This document shows, in pieces, positions 5,175-7,208 of a stretch of DNA of 7,208 nt. The stretch is from an uncultured Geobacter sp. (GTDB lineage: Bacteria > Desulfobacterota > Desulfuromonadia > Geobacterales > Geobacteraceae). The stretch lies in the NCBI GenBank assembly GCA_937886325.1, contig CALABV010000164.1:1-7208 (forward strand), given 5' to 3'. Within the stretch, counting starts at the first letter, position 1, and every line of letters starts with the position of its first letter. A model generated the notes under the pieces. That model searched no databases. It saw only the letters and a program-made list of their open reading frames with translations, and was not told the origin of the DNA. The translations under genes and the position numbers were made by a program.

Positions 5175-6503
5175 ATGAAAAAAGACAGTTTCAAGGGCGG
5201 TATCCACCCTCACGGATACAAGGAATTGACCAGCGGAAAGGTTACGGTTCCCGCTCGGGTTCCGGACACGGTGTACATCCCTCTTTCCCAGCACATCGGC
5301 GCCCCCTGCGCGTCGCTGGTGCTGGTGGGGGACAGGGTCGGGAAGGGGCAGAGGATAGGGGAGGGCAAGGGCTTTGTCACGGCGCCGATTCATGCCAGCG
5401 TGAGCGGAACGGTATCGGCGGTTGAACTCAGGGAGCATCCGGGCGGCAGCTTCGTCAACTGTGTCGTGATAGAGAATGACGGCAAGGAAGAGTGGGCGGA
5501 GACGGTGAAACCCCACAAATCGCCGGCGACCCTCGATTCCGAACAACTCAGGAAGATTATCTTCGAGGCCGGAATCGTGGGGATGGGCGGCGCGACCTTT
5601 CCCTCCCACGTCAAATTCAGCCCGGTCGAGGGAAAAAAGGCCGAGGTGGTGATACTGAACGGCATCGAATGCGAACCGTACCTGACCGCGGACCATCGCC
5701 TGATGGTTGAAAAACCGGATCGGATCGTGGCGGGCCTGCGCTACATCATGCGGAGCGTCTGCTGCGGCCGTGGAGTCATCGCCGTGGAAGACAACAAGAT
5801 GGATGCGGTGAGCCTGCTGGAAAAGGCGGCGTCCGGCGAGGGGGGAATAACCGTTCATGTTCTCAAGGAAAAGTATCCACAGGGATCCGAGAAGCAGTTG
5901 ATTTACGCGTGCACCGGGAAGCAGGTGCCCGTGGGCGGGCTCCCTCTGGACGTGGGGGTGATCGTCAATAACGTGGGCACCGCCGTGGCGGTGGCCGAGG
6001 CCGTGGAGCATGGGATTCCCCTTATCGAGCGCTACATTACCGTGAGCGGCGACGGTGTCCGTGAACCGTCGAATTACCTGGTCAGGGTCGGGACCCTGTT
6101 CAAGGACCTGATTGCCCAGAGCGGCGGGTATGCCGGGAATGTCGAAAAGATCATAGCCGGCGGCCTGATGATGGGAAAAGCCGTTTTTTCGGACGAAGTG
6201 CCGGTGGTGAAAGGGTCTTCCGGGGTTGTGGTCATCAGGAATAACGCGAAACGCGAGTTCAGGGAGTATGGCTGCGTGCGCTGCGCCAAATGCGTCGATG
6301 TCTGTCCCATGTTCCTGGAGCCGACATCCCTGGTGAAGCTGGCAAAAAAAGGCGCCTGGGAGGAGGCGGAGAAATTTCATGTGACGAGCTGCATCGAATG
6401 CGGCTCGTGCGTCTATGGATGCCCGGCTCATATCCCGCTTGTCCAGTATATCCGCAGGGCGAAACAGGCCGTTCTGGCGGCAAAGGCCAAGGAAAAAAAG
6501 TAA
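5175..6503 (+). CDS. rnfC: Rnf complex subunit RnfC (ferredoxin:NAD+ oxidoreductase, Na+/H+ translocating)
   Basis: This is a 442-residue peripheral subunit of the membrane Rnf complex. It carries the NAD(H)/FMN site and two [4Fe-4S] clusters and passes electrons between NAD(H) and the rest of the complex. The flavin/nucleotide region is seen as GMGGATFPSHVK (136-147), NGIECEPYLTADHRLM (162-177) and YPQGSEKQLIY (234-244). The ferredoxin-like clusters use Cys367/370/373/377 and Cys406/409/412/416, with both CxxCxxCxxxCP motifs intact. The N-terminal FKGGIHPHGYKELT is typical. The length fits the short form found in many anaerobes, without the long Ala-rich tail of gammaproteobacterial RnfC. 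ATG 5175 has GGGAG (5160-5164) upstream and the frame cannot extend sensibly further. Sixteen bases separate it from rnfD. Being followed by rnfD suggests the rnfCDGEAB order. Confidence 0.95.
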   Translation: MKKDSFKGGIHPHGYKELTSGKVTVPARVPDTVYIPLSQHIGAPCASLVLVGDRVGKGQRIGEGKGFVTAPIHASVSGTVSAVELREHPGGSFVNCVVIENDGKEEWAETVKPHKSPATLDSEQLRKIIFEAGIVGMGGATFPSHVKFSPVEGKKAEVVILNGIECEPYLTADHRLMVEKPDRIVAGLRYIMRSVCCGRGVIAVEDNKMDAVSLLEKAASGEGGITVHVLKEKYPQGSEKQLIYACTGKQVPVGGLPLDVGVIVNNVGTAVAVAEAVEHGIPLIERYITVSGDGVREPSNYLVRVGTLFKDLIAQSGGYAGNVEKIIAGGLMMGKAVFSDEVPVVKGSSGVVVIRNNAKREFREYGCVRCAKCVDVCPMFLEPTSLVKLAKKGAWEEAEKFHVTSCIECGSCVYGCPAHIPLVQYIRRAKQAVLAAKAKEKK

Positions 6504-6519
6504 CGGAGGGAAGGATTCA

Positions 6520-7208
6520 ATGACAAATCAGGACAGTCTATTGGTTGTATCGTCATCTCCGCACCTGCACAGCCCGGACAGCGTACCGGCGGCCATGCGG
6601 GATGTCCTCATTGCGCTGGTTCCGGCGCTTATCGCAGCAGTCTACTATTTTCGCCTGCCCGCCGTCATGGTAATTCTTGCCTGCGTGGTGAGCGCCTATC
6701 TGGCCGAGCTCGCCTGTCTCAAGGTCATGAAAAAAGGCACGACGACCGGCGAGCTCAGCGCCCTGGTTACCGGCCTGCTCCTGGCGTTCTGTCTGCCGCC
6801 GACCCTGCCGCCGTGGATGGCGGTCCTCGGTTCGGTTTTCGCGATCGTGGTCGCTAAGCACCTGTTCGGCGGACTCGGCCACAATATTTTCAATCCGGCA
6901 TTGATCGGAAGGGCATTCCTGCTGGCCTCCTTCCCGGTCGCCATGACCACCTGGGTGACGCCCATCGACGCTGTCACCACTGCGTCGCCCCTCGGCATCA
7001 TGAAAGAGGCAGGCGGCCGGCAGCTGCCCGGCATCACCGATCTCTTCCTGGGCAACGTGAGCGGCAGCCTGGGAGAGACCAGCGCCCTTGCCCTCCTCAT
7101 CGGCGGACTCTACCTACTCTACAGAAAACACATCGACTGGCGTATCCCGTTCAGTTACCTGGGCACGGTCTTCGTCCTGACCTCCATTATCGCGTCCGTG
7201 AAGGGGCA
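6520..7208 (+). CDS. rnfD: Rnf complex membrane subunit RnfD (partial, runs off the window)
   Basis: The first 229 codons of RnfD, an integral membrane subunit that carries a covalently bound FMN and belongs to the ion-translocating core, related to NqrB. ATG 6520 is preceded by GGAGGGAAGG (6505-6514). Hydrophobic helices are visible at about 28-64, 80-92, 99-113, 131-147, 188-200 and 212-226. Family motifs include FGGLGHNIFNPALIGRAFLL (116-135) and GSLGETSALALLIGG (182-196). The flavin-attachment region reads DAVTTASPLG (150-159): it keeps the D-x-x-T-x-x-[S/T] form recognised by the ApbE flavin transferase, but has Ser156 where Thr is usual. The remaining C-terminal part and the other rnf genes are expected just beyond the window. 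Confidence 0.93.
   Translation, partial: MTNQDSLLVVSSSPHLHSPDSVPAAMRDVLIALVPALIAAVYYFRLPAVMVILACVVSAYLAELACLKVMKKGTTTGELSALVTGLLLAFCLPPTLPPWMAVLGSVFAIVVAKHLFGGLGHNIFNPALIGRAFLLASFPVAMTTWVTPIDAVTTASPLGIMKEAGGRQLPGITDLFLGNVSGSLGETSALALLIGGLYLLYRKHIDWRIPFSYLGTVFVLTSIIASVKG

Noticed and set aside
5154..6431. Long - strand open frame of 425 codons
   Set aside because: It mirrors rnfC, whose motifs and cysteines are complete. Long antisense frames are common in GC-rich genes; the - strand frames across the ECF genes (2492-4311) are rejected for the same reason.

Overview
The window (7208 bases) reads as a chromosomal piece of an anaerobic, GC-rich bacterium. A Desulfobacterota/deltaproteobacterial-type lineage is my guess, from the Rnf genes beginning in the order C-D, the clostridial-style ECF module, the small YezD-like protein and the protein-sequence style. 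No taxonomic marker gene is present, so this is inference. All recognised genes lie on the + strand.

Positions 1-54 are the last codons of an upstream gene ending in a hydrophobic helix. Positions 55-1009 are gene-poor, AT-richer and dense in signals. They hold a near-consensus sigma-70 promoter (105-136), a predicted three-way-junction RNA closed by a 15-bp intrinsic terminator (about 142-316), a 47-codon gene for a DUF2292/YezD-like protein (388-531), and two copies of one compact RNA motif (558-590 and 861-894), each running directly into its own intrinsic terminator. The second copy is the immediate leader of the antiporter gene.

Positions 1010-5095 carry a signal-peptide-bearing polytopic sodium:proton antiporter of the ion-transporter superfamily, then an ECF-type ABC module: two ATPases and the coupling transmembrane protein, without an S component. 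Positions 5175-7208 start an rnf operon, with complete rnfC and the first 229 codons of rnfD. Rnf couples ferredoxin:NAD+ oxidoreduction to Na+ or H+ translocation.

The most interesting signal is the duplicated motif. It shares an 18-base identical block, two helices around an asymmetric internal loop, and a terminator whose paired arms differ in a compensatory way. Its place ahead of a cation antiporter, upstream of a possible Na+ pump, makes a cation-sensing riboswitch the leading hypothesis. The Na+-I class, formerly the DUF1646 motif, is my first candidate, but I could not check it. Together the genes suggest a membrane-energetics locus: Rnf builds an ion gradient, the antiporter exchanges Na+ and H+, and the ECF module imports an unidentified vitamin or metal, perhaps the flavin precursor that Rnf needs.
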